From NCBI GenBank assembly GCA_973895155.1, contig OZ316893.1, forward strand, positions 18,538,001 through 18,602,000: a stretch of DNA of 64,000 nt. Direction: 5' to 3'. The DNA comes from Marsupella aquatica (taxonomy: Eukaryota; Marchantiophyta). The translations under genes and the position numbers were made by a program. Shown here in pieces: positions 21,400 through 32,221 of the stretch. The notes below the pieces were generated by a model. It ran no database searches. It saw only the letters and a list, made by a program, of their open reading frames with translations, and had not been told where the DNA came from. Position 1 is the first letter of the stretch. Each line of letters begins with the position of its first letter.

Positions 21400-21845
21400 T
21401 GCTCACTACTGTGTTGAAAGAGGTGCATGCAGTTTCCTATGTCAACCATTCATTGCACGATTGGATTGAAGAAGATGAAGAGGAGTTGGCTATCACACAA
21501 GCCAATGAGAGATTACTGGCTGCACCTACTGAGTTAGCTCCTCAACCTGGGGTTGTACAATGGCTAAGAGCTGCCCATGGACCATTGACTATTGCTCTGC
21601 AGCAATGTGAGGGCCTACAAAGCCATGGTCAGCCCATAATCCCAGTCTTAAGCACACTAATCACTTGGACACCTCCTCGAGATGGTGTTACCTTGCTAGA
21701 ACTTGTTGGTGGCATTTCTACAGGCCTAGAGGGGGTCTTTCAGTCTAGCATGATGGTGAAGAGGTACATCTATGTGGACACTGACCCATATGCAAGGAAG
21801 ATGGCTCAATCACAGATCTGGAATTTTCAACTAGGTTCCCACAGC
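21400..21845 (+). pseudogene. GyMT-1 cytosine-C5 methyltransferase, N-terminal part
   Basis: After a linker rich in Glu (EEDEEELAITQ) comes LITWTPPRDGVTLLELVGG followed by ISTGLEGVF, which is motif I (AdoMet binding, DLFxGxGG-like) of cytosine-5 DNA methyltransferases at 21693-21728. VDTDPYARKMAQ (motif II, acidic residue binding the cofactor ribose) follows. The catalytic motif IV is not reached, because homology to GyMT-3 ends at about 21845. Confidence 0.75.
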
Positions 21846-21847
21846 AT

Positions 21848-22888
21848 TATAGTTTACACATTGACAGATGGATTACCAATGCATTTCGTTGCATCTTTTC
21901 TGGACCTACTAGCATAGTTACACAAATCTTGAGCTGCATAGCTCTTGAACTCAAAGCCTGGGCATTTAAGCAGACCAAGTTCCTACGCAAGTTCTTCCAC
22001 ATACAAACTTCCTTCTTTTGGGTCATTGATTCACTGTATGAATTCATGTTGAACTTGCCCTCTAAACTACACAACTACTTTGTAGCGGATATTACCTGAT
22101 GCTATTAAACCATCCCTCTCAACGGGAATGATAACCTACCCAATGCCCTGGCACACGTCGCCAGAATTGCTTTTGAACATCATAATACTAAACTTCAAAA
22201 AAATGAACGTCTCTGGGTCCTCATCAACGTTACAACGGGACTCGCGACAGAAGCATGGTGGGGACAACAATCACCTGGTACATCCTGTTGGATTGAATTT
22301 TCTCTAGAATGCTTCCTTATGTTACAATCTTGGCTGATCTCTAATTGTTTCATCCGACTCAGGGATCAAGTTTGGCGCCAGATTACTGGAATCCCGATGG
22401 GCTTTTCTTGCTCACCACAATGGTGTAACTTATACTTCATTTCATATGAGTTTAAATTCATGCAACGACTAGCGCAACTGAAATGCCATCATATGATGCC
22501 ACTCTTCCACAATACGTACCGATACGCCAAAATACTAATATTAGTTTGGACCTTAGTAAAAAATGGACCTTAATAAAAAATCAAGTTTGGTGCAGCTGAA
22601 ATTCCATCATATGATGCCACTCTTCCACAATACGTATCGATACGCTGAAATACAAATATTAGTTTGGACCTTAGTAAAAATGGACCTTAGTAAAAAATCA
22701 AGTTTGGCGCCAGATTACTGGAATCCCGATGGGCTTTTCTTGCTCATCACAATGGTGTAAGTTATAATTCATTTCATATGAGTTTAAATTCATGTAACGA
22801 CTAGCGCAACTGAAATTCCATCATATGATGCCACTCTTCCACAATACGTACCGATACATCGACAACTTCTGCATCCTCAACAAAGAAC
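21848..22888 (+). pseudogene. Reverse transcriptase of unusual type (Penelope-like or unclassified)
   Basis: One long frame from 21852 encodes an RT that is neither gypsy, Copia nor LA-type LINE. Motif A reads VADIT and is followed by two in-frame stops; further on come CWIEFSLECFLMLQSWLISN, then VWRQITGIPMGFSCSPQW (motif B) and NLYFISYEFKFMQRL. The last copy of the downstream duplication adds NTYRYIDNFCIL (motif C, second Asp replaced by Asn). The GIPMG...SP and RYIDD pattern resembles Penelope-like and related protist RT families, from memory. No endonuclease domain is seen. Confidence 0.65.
22365..22865 (+). repeat. Tandem duplication inside the RT core, three units
   Basis: The string atcaagtttgg starts units at about 22365, 22579 and 22698. 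Units one and three contain the GIPMGFSCSP-coding stretch; unit two lacks about 95 bp of it. All share the ccatcatatgatgccactc segment. The duplications disrupt the catalytic motif C of units one and two. Confidence 0.85.
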
Positions 22889-23110
22889 TCTTCAAGATTC
22901 TTGGCACCATAGACTTACAATGACATCACTTTGACAACATACCCGCCAAGGTGCAGTTGTTTGTCAACTATAGGTTTGGCACGCCCTTGAGTCATTGCGG
23001 AGTATCTCCACTTGTTCCACCACCGCTCCCATGGCACCTCCTTCATCGGCCCCAACGTCAAACCTCCCCGGGGACAATCAACATCAGACGCCACCTTGGG
23101 CCCCAGTTGA
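22888..23110 (+). repeat. Fragment related to the element at 42228-45249
   Basis: From ttcaagat onward the sequence matches 42988-43090 (shared catcactttga and acatacccgccaaggtgcag). The junction with the RT at 22888 is abrupt, so two unrelated repeats are fused here. Confidence 0.7.
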
Positions 23111-23473
23111 CATGGCCTGTATCATATTCAAAATGTTGTTTGTTTGGCATGTAGGAGATATATAAGTTGTGGATTTCACTGTATTCATTTGTCATCTTTC
23201 TAGTCCCATATATCACCTTGCCATCTATTTTTGTTTCTGTATTAGTGTATTTGTAGGATGTGAAAGTTAGGGTTTAGTACCATGAATGGAATTTGTGAGT
23301 TATGTTGTGATTTGTCACACTTTTGGCAAATGGCCATGGCCCAAGTATCCCTCATTTTCCCTGCCTATCAAGAGTAGCTTGCATGGCATGGCATTACGAA
23401 AGAACCTAGTAGATATACAGATTGAAACAATTTTCTAGAATTCGACAATACTCCAAAGGGGAATTGAACCCCT
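23111..23473. other. Anonymous sequence
   Basis: Nothing recognisable on either strand. Confidence 0.4.
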
Positions 23474-24045
23474 CGTGCTGCCATCAAGTAGGAGTTCCAA
23501 CCTAGAGAAGGGGAAGGAGACACAAGCCAAAGAAACACATGTAAAGAGTAGCATAACAAACCCATACAATGACAATAGTAGAAATAAACAAATAAAAAAC
23601 ACAGGTGAACCTCAACAAGTAAATGCAGAAACAAGGATGGTCTTTTGCCTTGCAGCTCCCAAGTTAGGGTTATGCATTGCAGTTGGGTGAAGGAGGCACA
23701 TGCCAAACAAAAATAATAAAATAGTATAGTAGAACAAAGAAAACATGGAACAATAAGCAAATAAGGATGAAATGATAACCATGCAACCTTAGAAAACTAA
23801 TGGCATACACCAATATGGTGTTTGCTTAGCAGCTCCTAGGTGGTTTGCACTTGCAATTGGGAAAGGAAGGGAGGCACATGCAATACAAAGACCCCAAAAT
23901 TGGTAGAACAAATAACCCAGACATGGAAAATTAACTCAAGTGATAAGAACAATGATGAAAATAAAAACCAACCTCCAAACCTAAAACCGGAAACCCACAT
24001 GTTGTTTGCAAGGTAGCTCCCAAGTGGAGTGCACTGTAGTTGTGA
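23474..24045. repeat. Degenerate tandem repeat, period about 175-185 bp
   Basis: Units start near 23474, 23645, 23824 and 24007. Each has a gctccc(a/t)ag-like core followed by a GGGAAGGAGGCACATGC-like string and an A-rich part. Identity between units is modest, as in an old satellite-like array. Confidence 0.6.
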
Positions 24046-25310
24046 CTCCTATTGGAAAGGGTGTTCTATCTGCAAAATTGGCAACACGTGCTCGTTTGCG
24101 GTACACAATGTACCTTTATTTGTGGGGAATAGTTTCAGTGTATGCCTATGCAACACACATATGAAAATCCTGAGCTGTCACGGGAGAAAGAGGTTGGGCA
24201 AAGTTGAGGTCATCAAGGTTTTTGTCTATTGCTCTGAAAAAATTTGGGAACCTAACAACAATGTCTACATGTCTCAGAAGTTGGAATTTCCGATGTCCTG
24301 GTGGAGGAACAGGCCATGACAAGCGGTATATGCCATCTCCATAGGAGATCAATTCCGTTGGTCTGTTTTGATGCTCAACGCCCCTACAACATGGCCAATT
24401 GAAATTCAATGTTCATGCAATTATATTCCCCCCAAACACATGGCCTGGGCGCTGTGTTCGAGTTTGAAGTCAATGTTTTCATTTTTTGGACTTGTGGCGC
24501 TGTGTTTGAAATGTGGCATTGTGTTCAAAATATGGCGTTGTGTTCAAATTTAAGGTAATGTGCTTGAATTTTGGCATTGTGAGATGCATGTAGGGTGTAA
24601 GTAGGAATGATAGGCATAGAAGTTATGTCTATTAGAGAGGAGTGTGTTCAAGTTTAGGTTTTTTGAATTCCCAACAATATTTGCTCAGGTCAAAGGATGT
24701 GTAGCTAAATAATTGAACCACTGACATTACACAAGGAGAGAAATCAAATTTGCAATAGAAAACAAAACTTGACAAACCATAGGTACCAAGTGTACTATTA
24801 TCACTTAGTAAAACATATTTGTCCACTTTTCACTATTTTTTAGTTTACTGTCAGTGGGCAATTTGTTCATTTCTATTATTTAATCTTTCTTCATGTAGTC
24901 TGGAATGTTCTTGAGATTGCTTTGTTTCTATTGGAGTGCCTCGATCTTGATGCAATGGAAAATTGGAAATAGAGAAAGTGAGTTTTCAGACCTAATTATG
25001 CACGTAGGCACTATGGGTTTCTTTGACAAGATGTCGTGGCGTCAGTCAGAGGTTCATGTGAAAGTCCACTGAAAGTTCACACAGTAGATATATCGATACT
25101 TTTGGATTGCTGCTTAACATTTTGGAAACAGCACACACTTCTTCGAGAATGAAGGATTTTGAAATTAGTTTACATTTCTCAAAGGATGATGGCTTTTGTA
25201 AGTTGAAAGAGCAGACATGTCGGACACTTTTAAGTAACATATTGTAGTTGCAACCTGGTTACCTTTCTCCTATAGTCACTTGTGCACATTTTTGAACACA
25301 AAGTCAGTTT

Positions 25311-25338
25311 CAAACACAGCGCCCGGGCGTTGTGTTAA
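25311..25338. repeat. GC-core palindrome 1
   Basis: CAAACACAGCGCCCGGGCGT followed by TGTGTT reads almost the same on both strands, with the centre at cccggg. It stands in AT-rich surroundings and could extrude as a hairpin. Confidence 0.8.
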
Positions 25339-25399
25339 TATGGCGTTGTGTTTGAGTCAACACGTCTTTTTTGCCTAAAGTCCCTGTTTTGACCATATT

Positions 25400-25427
25400 C
25401 AAACACAACGCCCGGGCGCTGTGTTTG
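25400..25427. repeat. GC-core palindrome 2
   Basis: This is a 28-bp inverted repeat (caaacacaacgcccgggcgc then tgtgtttg) with one mismatched pair. It has the same core as the palindrome 89 bp upstream. Confidence 0.85.
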
Positions 25428-26040
25428 GGGGAAGACAGTAGTTGTTGTTCAATGAATACATCTTATTTTTTAAATGGGAAATTAAACAAGACCAAGCAAT
25501 TATTATGCAAGACAGTGCATGATGGAAAGTAAATTGTACACAAACTCATAAACGTTGTGTGAGACTTTGTGCAAGTAAGACCCAAATACATGAGAAATAA
25601 GAGGGGCAATTTCTATGCATACAAACAGGCCACAAGCAAAGTAGACATAAGCAAAAATAACTTGAAGGGTAGCAATTTCTTCAATTTTTTTTGCAAGATA
25701 GAATGTACTTGGGATTATTCATGTTGAGTGATTGGAAGGTCGATGAACAATGAGAACAACTGCACAACATAAGGACAAATGAATAATAGAGTGGGTTGCA
25801 AAAGTGATTTGAGCATGCCCTTTCTTTTATAGTCCTCCTAGCCTAAACAGAAAGAGTGAACTCAAGGCAGCAGAATGAGGATGAGAATGAATGACTATAT
25901 TCGTTGGTTTTGGACACAATGAACCCACCGTCTCGGCAAGGGAATGGAAGGGAATATTGAGAGGAGAAACAATGAGAAGAGTTTGCAAGGAAGAACTAGA
26001 ATCTAACAAGAAAACTTGTCTAGTTTGTAGTAGAGAAGTG

Positions 26041-26177
26041 TCGTGCGCATACACATCGCTACACAACCTACATTGCTTGTCATCACATACATCCAGACAT
26101 CGTCACATTGCCACATCACAAACACAAGAGAATGGAATACAAGTGGAACTCATATCCACACATGTCCAAAACCCACA
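26041..26177. repeat. 137-bp direct repeat, left copy
   Basis: It is nearly identical to 26511-26644. Both run from tcgtgcgcatacacatcgct to ccaaaacccaca. The minus-strand sequence begins TGTGGGTTTTGG, an LTR-like start. Its relation to the GyMT-2 LTR is uncertain, because the sequences flanking the two copies differ. Confidence 0.75.
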
Positions 26178-26510
26178 ATAATCTTCACAACAATCGTAAC
26201 AACGATCGATGCCAACAATACGCACTCAATCCCAGGCATCCGATCCAATCACACACATATGTCGAGCCAACGCACCTTGCACTCAAGGAATCCATGCTAC
26301 ATAGAGAGAGCTCTCAGCCACCATAGCCACCACACAAGCTCTCCTCTCCAAGGCTCAACATTGAAAGATAACCTTTCAATGCCTCACAAGAGAGAACTAC
26401 CCTCTCACACAAACCTAACGGAACCTTATCGGCTTATAGCACACATACCAAACATACTAACCTAGATAGTACAATACACTCTAACACTACCTAGAATGGT
26501 GTGACAGCTA

Positions 26511-26644
26511 TCGTGCGCATACACATCGCTACACAACCTACATCGCTTGTCACATACATCCAAATATTGTCACACTGCCACATCACAAACACAAGAGAAT
26601 GGAATACAAGTGGAACTCATGTCCACATATGTCCAAAACCCACA
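26511..26644 (-). repeat. Probable start of GyMT-2 3' LTR, right copy of the 137-bp repeat
   Basis: It begins TGTGGG on the minus strand, just after a polypurine tract. The far end of the LTR is not defined, and no 5' LTR survives for comparison. Confidence 0.5.
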
Positions 26645-26656
26645 ATCGCCCCCTAG
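26645..26656 (-). promoter_or_regulatory. GyMT-2 polypurine tract
   Basis: On the minus strand the string ctagggggcgat ends next to the presumed LTR start TGTGGG. Confidence 0.55.
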
Positions 26657-26820
26657 TTGGGAGTAAGGTCCCCTAACTCTAGCTAGCCATGAGTTCTACA
26701 AGGCTGATATACACCTTTTTTTAAGTGTGAAGATCAGGAGGCCGGGTGCAAGTGAACCCCATCAATCACCTTCCTGCAATACATATCTGCCAAGAGAACA
26801 CAAATGATAACTAGTCGACT

Positions 26821-26960
26821 TCACCGACACTGAGGACACAACCATGATCCACTAGGAATCACCTGTAATGGTGGTGTCAAACATGATATGTGCCATCCTC
26901 TAGAACACTTATCACAAATCAATATAGTAGCTGTTCCTGAGCAGATCCACACAACATACA
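26821..26960 (-). pseudogene. GyMT-2 C-terminal PHD finger
   Basis: The end of the polyprotein encodes a C4HC3 PHD finger: CMLC, then after a one-base frameshift near 26935-26945, ILICDKCSRGWHISCL, then SGSWLCPQCR and a stop at 26821-26823. All eight metal ligands (four Cys, His, three Cys) and the Trp before the last pair are present across the two frames. PHD fingers commonly read the histone H3 tail, so this may guide integration to certain chromatin. GyMT-3 carries the equivalent at 56351-56500. Confidence 0.85.
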
Positions 26961-28132
26961 TTTCAAGCCAACACGAACATGTGCCAAGCTTGTATCTATT
27001 GTACCATCAATGTTGGGAAGGTGACATGGTGCACAGTTGCGCACATGATCTTTCCAAACCATACCATCGTGTCCCTCCAACATCAGGACACCAGAAGGCA
27101 ACACTTCATGCACACGTAAAATTGTCCGGCCTACGGTCACATCAAGTGTCGTGGGTGCTGTCTCCTACAAATAAACATAATCACCAGGATGAAATCATTG
27201 AATGCTTGCACAATAACCTCCTCCACGGATAGTGGCATACCTCAAAGTATCATGATGTTGGGCAATGGCAAGGTTGTCGAAAGCCATGGGCATCATTCTT
27301 TGAAATACCCGTGCTCTCTCTAAACACACCTTGACCCAAACATCAAGATCATCCAAGTTCACAACTGATGCAACATCATGACAAATAGCTGTTGGCAAAT
27401 CTACCTCTCGACCATAGAACAAAAAGTAAGGTGAGAAGGATGCAAGTGATGCTTGCCGGCTGAAACGGTAGCTCATAGCTAACCAAGGTAGTTGGAGATC
27501 CCAATCCCTAGATGACCAACCTGCAAGCCATACTTACGCAATCCTCTCTTCACGGTTTGCACAACTCTCTCAGCTAATCCATCTGCCTTAGGATGATCAC
27601 GAGAAGTAGTACAATGATCAATCAGAGCTTGCTCACACAAATTCTCAAACTCTCCACGGAACTCAGTTCCCTGATCAGTCAACACCTCAACTGGTGCTCC
27701 AAAACGACTGAGTACACGATCCAAAAATGTAGCAGGAACTCCTCCACTAGCTTTATCTGGCAATGCCACTAGTTCAATCCACTTGGAGAAGTGCTCCACC
27801 ATGACCAAAATATAACAATTGTGCCGTTGGGTGAGAGGCAGTGGACCAGCAAAGTCCAAACTCCATCTATACCCCAAACCCATGATTGGCAATGGATGCA
27901 ACTGGGGAGTGGGAGCATTAAATGATGCTCTCACTCTATCACATACCACACACTTAGCTATCAACTGCTGGACATGAATGTGCATACCACACCACCAATA
28001 TTGTGTCTGTAACAAGCTGTAAGTGCGCTTCACACCAAAGTGACCCAACTCCTTGTGCGCATGTCGCACCAAATGTACTCGTTGTGATGGTTTTGGTACC
28101 ACCAACACCCTACCATCACGCAGTACTCTCAA
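26961..28132 (-). pseudogene. GyMT-2 integrase
   Basis: The HHCC zinc-binding domain (HKELGHFGVKRTY and CVVCDRVR) and the catalytic core are seen: Asp in WSLDFAGPL, Asp in VLTDQGTEF and Glu in LAERVVQTVKRG. A second segment (27195-27476) has ASLASFSPYFLFYGREVDLP, the end of the core. A C-terminal module with VGRTILRVHEVLPSGVLML (27060-27140) leads into the PHD finger. A stop near 27479 and at least one frameshift break it. The integrase would insert the cDNA into the genome. Confidence 0.88.
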
Positions 28133-28436
28133 AAGATGGTTTTCCTCCCATTGAAACCTCTTGGCTCTCTATAGAACCCTGTCACGTTCCTTGGCATAAA
28201 CACTGCCAACAATAGAACCACTGCGCAGATATTCCAACACTCTTACATCATTGTGAATATCTTGTTGTCCAGAAGTTACCTCACTAACATCCACATCTGA
28301 AGACTCCTCATCCACTCCATCCAATGAGGTAGAGTCCACAGATCCATTGTATGCTAGCACCCAACAAAGAAAGGCAGATGCATGTCATCCTGGCACCATC
28401 TCCTTATCTGACTCATCATGCCATCTGGCTCCAGTC

Positions 28437-28960
28437 TCATCCTGCTGACTGGTACATGGGTTGCGTAAACCCTAAATCCAAGTTCACCTTTCCAGGTCTA
28501 TGTACAACTTGTAAATCATACTCCTGCAACAACAATGCCCATTTTGCAAGCTTCCCAATAAACTTGTCAGACTCCATTAACCACTTGAGAGGCTGATGAT
28601 CAATGATCAAAGTGAAAGGATTACCAAACAAGTAACAGTGGAAGTGTGCCACAACCCACACTGCTACCAAACACTCTCCCTCATAAGAGTTATACTTAGC
28701 CTCTGCTGAATTGTTTGATCTACTAGCATATGCCACAACAAACTCATGTCCTTCATCATCTTTTTGAGTCAGCACTGCTCCAAATCCCACTCCAATCAAT
28801 GTGTAGCTGAAATGGTCTGCCTAAAATGGGTCTTCTCAAAATAGGGGATGATGTCAACCTTTGCTTCAACTCCTGAAAGGCATGCTGCTGATCATCACCC
28901 CAAATCCATTCTTGATCTAGCTTAGTGAGTATGGTTAAAGGTTTAGCAAGCTGGCTAAAT
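28437..28960 (-). pseudogene. GyMT-2 RNase H domain
   Basis: FQLHIDWSG supplies the first catalytic Asp region, followed after a frameshift by GFGAVLTQ, FVVAYASRSNN, NSYEGECLVAVW and LIIDHQPLKWL. This is the Ty3/gypsy RNase H that removes RNA from the hybrid. The following tether to the integrase (28140-28430) shows no clear domain. Confidence 0.85.
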
Positions 28961-29910
28961 CCTTTAACATACCTCCTATAGTAGCTCGCCAATCCCAAGA
29001 ATGCACGAACTCTGCTCACATCAGTAAGACAAGGAATCTGTGTAATGGCCTCCACTTTAGTCTGCTATACACCCAATCCCCCTGGGTATATAGTGTGGCC
29101 CAAATACTCAATCTGGTCTTGGAAGAACTTACACTTGCCAGAGTGGAGCTTCAACCCATGTGCTCTCAATCTCTCCAACACAATCTGCAAGTGCTACTGA
29201 TGTTCTTCCACAGTAGACAAATAGACCAAAATGTCATCAATGTAACATCTGACAAAATCCAAACCTACGAGGATTTGATCCATAACTCTCTGGAATCCAT
29301 AACCCAAATGGTAAGAACAACCACCGATACAAATGATCTTTGCCATAAGAATCAATCCCCCAGAATGTTGTCTTGGACCTGTCAGCATACCTAATTGGAA
29401 GCTGATGGTACCTTGCCCTCAGATCCAATGAACTGAAAACCTTTGCATGCCCCACAGCATCAAAGATCTCCTCAGGTGTGGGCATGGCATATTGATAAGA
29501 TTTTTTCTGGCAATTAATAGGTTTGTAATCACCACACATGCGCCTATCTGTGTCATTCTCATGCACATCTTTCTTGGCTGGCATTACTGTGGCAGATGCA
29601 TACTCCCCATATGAAATCTCCACCAATCCAGCCTCCAACAAATCTTGAGTTCTACTTTGAATCAAAGCTCTCTCCATGTCACTATAACGGTATGGTCTAT
29701 GAAAGATTGGCGCATCACTAGCCAATTCAATTTGAATACCAGGGCTCTTCAATGTCCCAAAATCCTTCATGCTGAATGCAAAATAATTCCAATAACTCTT
29801 AAGGAATCGATGCATGCGACGTCTCTCCTCCCCTGTCAACTTAGGACCAATCTGTGGCTCCCAACTCTCCACCAAATTCCTAATATCTTTTTGTAGGGTA
29901 GAAGAGATAG
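28961..29910 (-). pseudogene. GyMT-2 reverse transcriptase
   Basis: Fingers and palm are recognisable: FAFSMKDFG, PAKKD, DRRMCGDYKPIN, FSSLDLRARYHQLPI (motif A), FGFQRVMDQIL after a frameshift near 29388, and CYIDDILVY (motif C, about 29229-29245). EAITQIPCLTDVSRVRAFLG marks the connection. The frame differs by one from that of the methyltransferase upstream, and stops are present. Confidence 0.88.
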
Positions 29911-30095
29911 CCGATGATTGCTATTTAGCAATAGATTGAGCAGTCCCTTCTTGCTCAACAATCTGTCCAACCTTGGCCAATCTTGCCATAGGTCCATGGA
30001 TTGTCTGCTCGCCCCCAGTTGTGGTCATCACTGTCTCAATGGACCCGCAAGCTCACTAATGGACGATCAGTAACACCAGCAGAGCGCATCCACAA

Positions 30096-31075
30096 CTATT
30101 CAGCTAATCCCAAGCTCATAATCCAAGTCAAGCAATTCAAATCCATTGCTTGACCAAGGACCTGGCGGCGTGAACTCTTTGACACTAAGGCAACTGCAGT
30201 GGTGCCTGTCAAAAATCCCATAGCACGCTCCCTCTCATCAGCAGTAGGCTCCACTAACTGCTGGAGAGCTGTGTTCCACACAAGTCCAGGACCACCTGCT
30301 CTGAATGCATATGAAGCAGAGTGGCTCACAAGAGTGGGTAATGCACAACGTGGGCGCCCAACTACATTGACCATTGCCAATGGAGATCTATCAGGTTGGG
30401 TCACACCCTGTGCACGATGCCTTGGATCCAAAATATCATCCACCACTAAGGCTGGTGAGCGTGGAATGTTGTCAAATGTACACTTCAGCACCTCACATGG
30501 GATCAAATTAGTCCACCACAAGCGTGGACGATGTGCACGAGAACCCACACGTGCAGCATCCAATAACATAGCAGGTCCAATGCAAGACCTCACCTGGTGA
30601 ACATTGGCAACAATCCGACTACGGTCATCACCTAACAATGGCACATTCTCCAAAATGTATGTTGGAGACTGTATTTGATGTAGCTGAAGATGACGCAACA
30701 CCCATAACATCTCCCACAACAATGCAGAGCGTGGATCATGAAGTCCATGCCCAACGCCAGCTCTAGATTGGCCCTGACATGGCCAACCAGCAATCACCAA
30801 ATCAATGGGGCCAACACGATGCAAATGATCCGCCCCCAACAATGAAATATCAGCAGGTAGTGCATGCTAATAACCACAAATAGCATCCACTGGCAGCAAC
30901 TATGGATATCTATCCACCAACATAGCCACATGCCGCAATGAGACCTTCCGTGCTGTCGCATTTATCTCCACATACAAATAACGACGCACAAGAATTCATG
31001 CCTGAAGAACAACAACCAATCCAGTGCTAATCCCACCAAATAGATTCAACAAGCAAATACCCTTCGATGGATACT
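30096..31075 (-). pseudogene. GyMT-2 cytosine-C5 DNA methyltransferase
   Basis: About 320 residues form a complete-looking catalytic domain. Seen in order are motif I (LLNLFGGISTGL, 31020-31055), the acidic residue of motif II (LYVEINATARK), motif IV with the catalytic Cys (IAGWPCQGQSRAG, Cys codon 30777-30779), motif VI (YILENVPL), motif VIII-like (RVGSRAHRPRLWWTNL), a recognition region, motif IX-like (CALPTLVS), and a C-terminal ERERAMGFLTGTT plus RQVLGQAMDL stretch like motif X of Dnmt3/DRM enzymes. Three in-frame stops lie between motifs I and IV, and none after that. It shares a frame with the protease upstream and is followed by the reverse transcriptase, so it is part of the element. 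Expected reaction: methyl transfer from AdoMet to cytosine C5. Confidence 0.88.
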
Positions 31076-31253
31076 ACCAAACAATAGGAGTGGTATCCAC
31101 TGATGAAGTATCGAGATTGCTCTGCTTCTGACTGTGGTGTACATCCCACCAATGATGTGTTGATAATCACCAACACATTATATGACTTTGCCTTAGTCAA
31201 AATAGCTGGCGCCTATATTTGTGAGCTATTTGTCGCATGACCTTCCTGAATCC

Positions 31254-32156
31254 TCAAATCAAGTGGTCTCTTGGTGATATGCTGTGTAAGTGTAGGTCCC
31301 TCCAATGAAGTCTGAATGGGAAAGGGATAATCCTCCAAATCCTTTGGACGCAATCCAATCCACGTATGGCAGACTTTTCCAACATCAAGGGCTGAGCACC
31401 AGTACCTAGTAACACTCTCTCTATCAATACTGTTCCAGATAGCCCAACTAATTGGACGATACCACTCCGATTATCCAATGACATAACACTAGGTTTAAAT
31501 CTAGTCCTCTCAAATGCAAGGCGTGCTGGTAAATCCACCAACCTTGCTGCTGCTGCATGCCATGTCTCACTAGTAGCAGTAGGTGGCATGGTCTTCACTT
31601 CTTCAACATTGCAAGCTACTTCTGCATGGGAAGCAACAACTGGAGTGTCTTCATAGAGTGTAGCTACCAATCTGAACACTTTTATAGGACCAACTCCCAA
31701 GTTCAGCATGTTTGTCATTGAAAATAATGGGGTGCATACTATGGCAATAGCCGCCCCTAGCAGGGTACTTGTCATCCCTGTTGCATCACTACCTGATTCT
31801 GCCAACTTATCCTGACTAGGGTTTGTCCGAACCGGGTTCATAGAGACAGTCTGCACTATCTCTGACAATGTCAAAGTCTGGGGAAGCTTTGTTTGCCAAG
31901 GTGCATCCCCCCTCTGTGGATCTAGCTCCACTACTGCTCCTCGGGGCTCAAGAGTTTTGGCTGCCCCACGTGTCAAAGCTATTGATGCATCAATATGTGC
32001 AGTGCCACACATGAATCCCATGGTGGCAAGGTCGTCATCAACTCCATAAGATGTGGAAGGACCATGGGATGCGGAAGGTCCATAGGATGTAGATGCCCCA
32101 TCACCAGAAGTAAATCTCACTTGGGAACTAGCCATGGCAGCTAGCTGTTGTTCCAA
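31254..32156 (-). pseudogene. GyMT-2 protease region
   Basis: About 300 residues are open. A Ser/Gly-rich N-terminal half leads to VLIERVLLGTGAQPLML near 31390-31440, the position of a retropepsin active site. The expected Asp-Thr-Gly reads Gly-Thr-Gly, so the catalytic Asp is lost. The sequence between here and the methyltransferase (31080-31250) keeps a degraded SYNVLVI motif matching SYDVLIG of GyMT-1. Confidence 0.65.
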
Positions 32157-32221
32157 TTGAGCAATCTTAGCATCCTTTGGATCTATGGTTATAGCCGGGG
32201 CAGCGTCACCTCCCTGTCTCC

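Larger units (their letters stand above)
19165..21845 (+). mobile_element. GyMT-1: 5' part of a methyltransferase-bearing gypsy element
   Basis: Gag, zinc knuckles, protease and the first part of a cytosine-C5 methyltransferase are recognisable in that order, in several frames with stops. The element breaks off at about 21845 in the methyltransferase, where a different reverse transcriptase sequence starts. The methyltransferase segment is almost identical to that of GyMT-3 (46885-), so these two are one subfamily, while GyMT-2 is more distant. Confidence 0.8.
24046..26040. other. Anonymous AT-rich region with GC-rich palindromes
   Basis: No gene is supported. Variants of ggcgttgtgtttgaa recur at about 24450, 24497, 24513, 24533 and 25342, and two palindromes lie at 25311-25338 and 25400-25427. 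The rest (25440-26040) shows nothing. Confidence 0.45.

Noticed and set aside
26043-26465. Open frames across the direct repeats near 26 kb as genes
   Set aside because: The frames follow His/Thr-rich low-complexity sequence of CA-rich repeats and lie in LTR-like DNA.
30096-31075. A host DRM or Dnmt3-type methyltransferase gene
   Set aside because: It is in frame with the protease region, is followed by reverse transcriptase and integrase on the same strand, and the same order recurs in GyMT-3.
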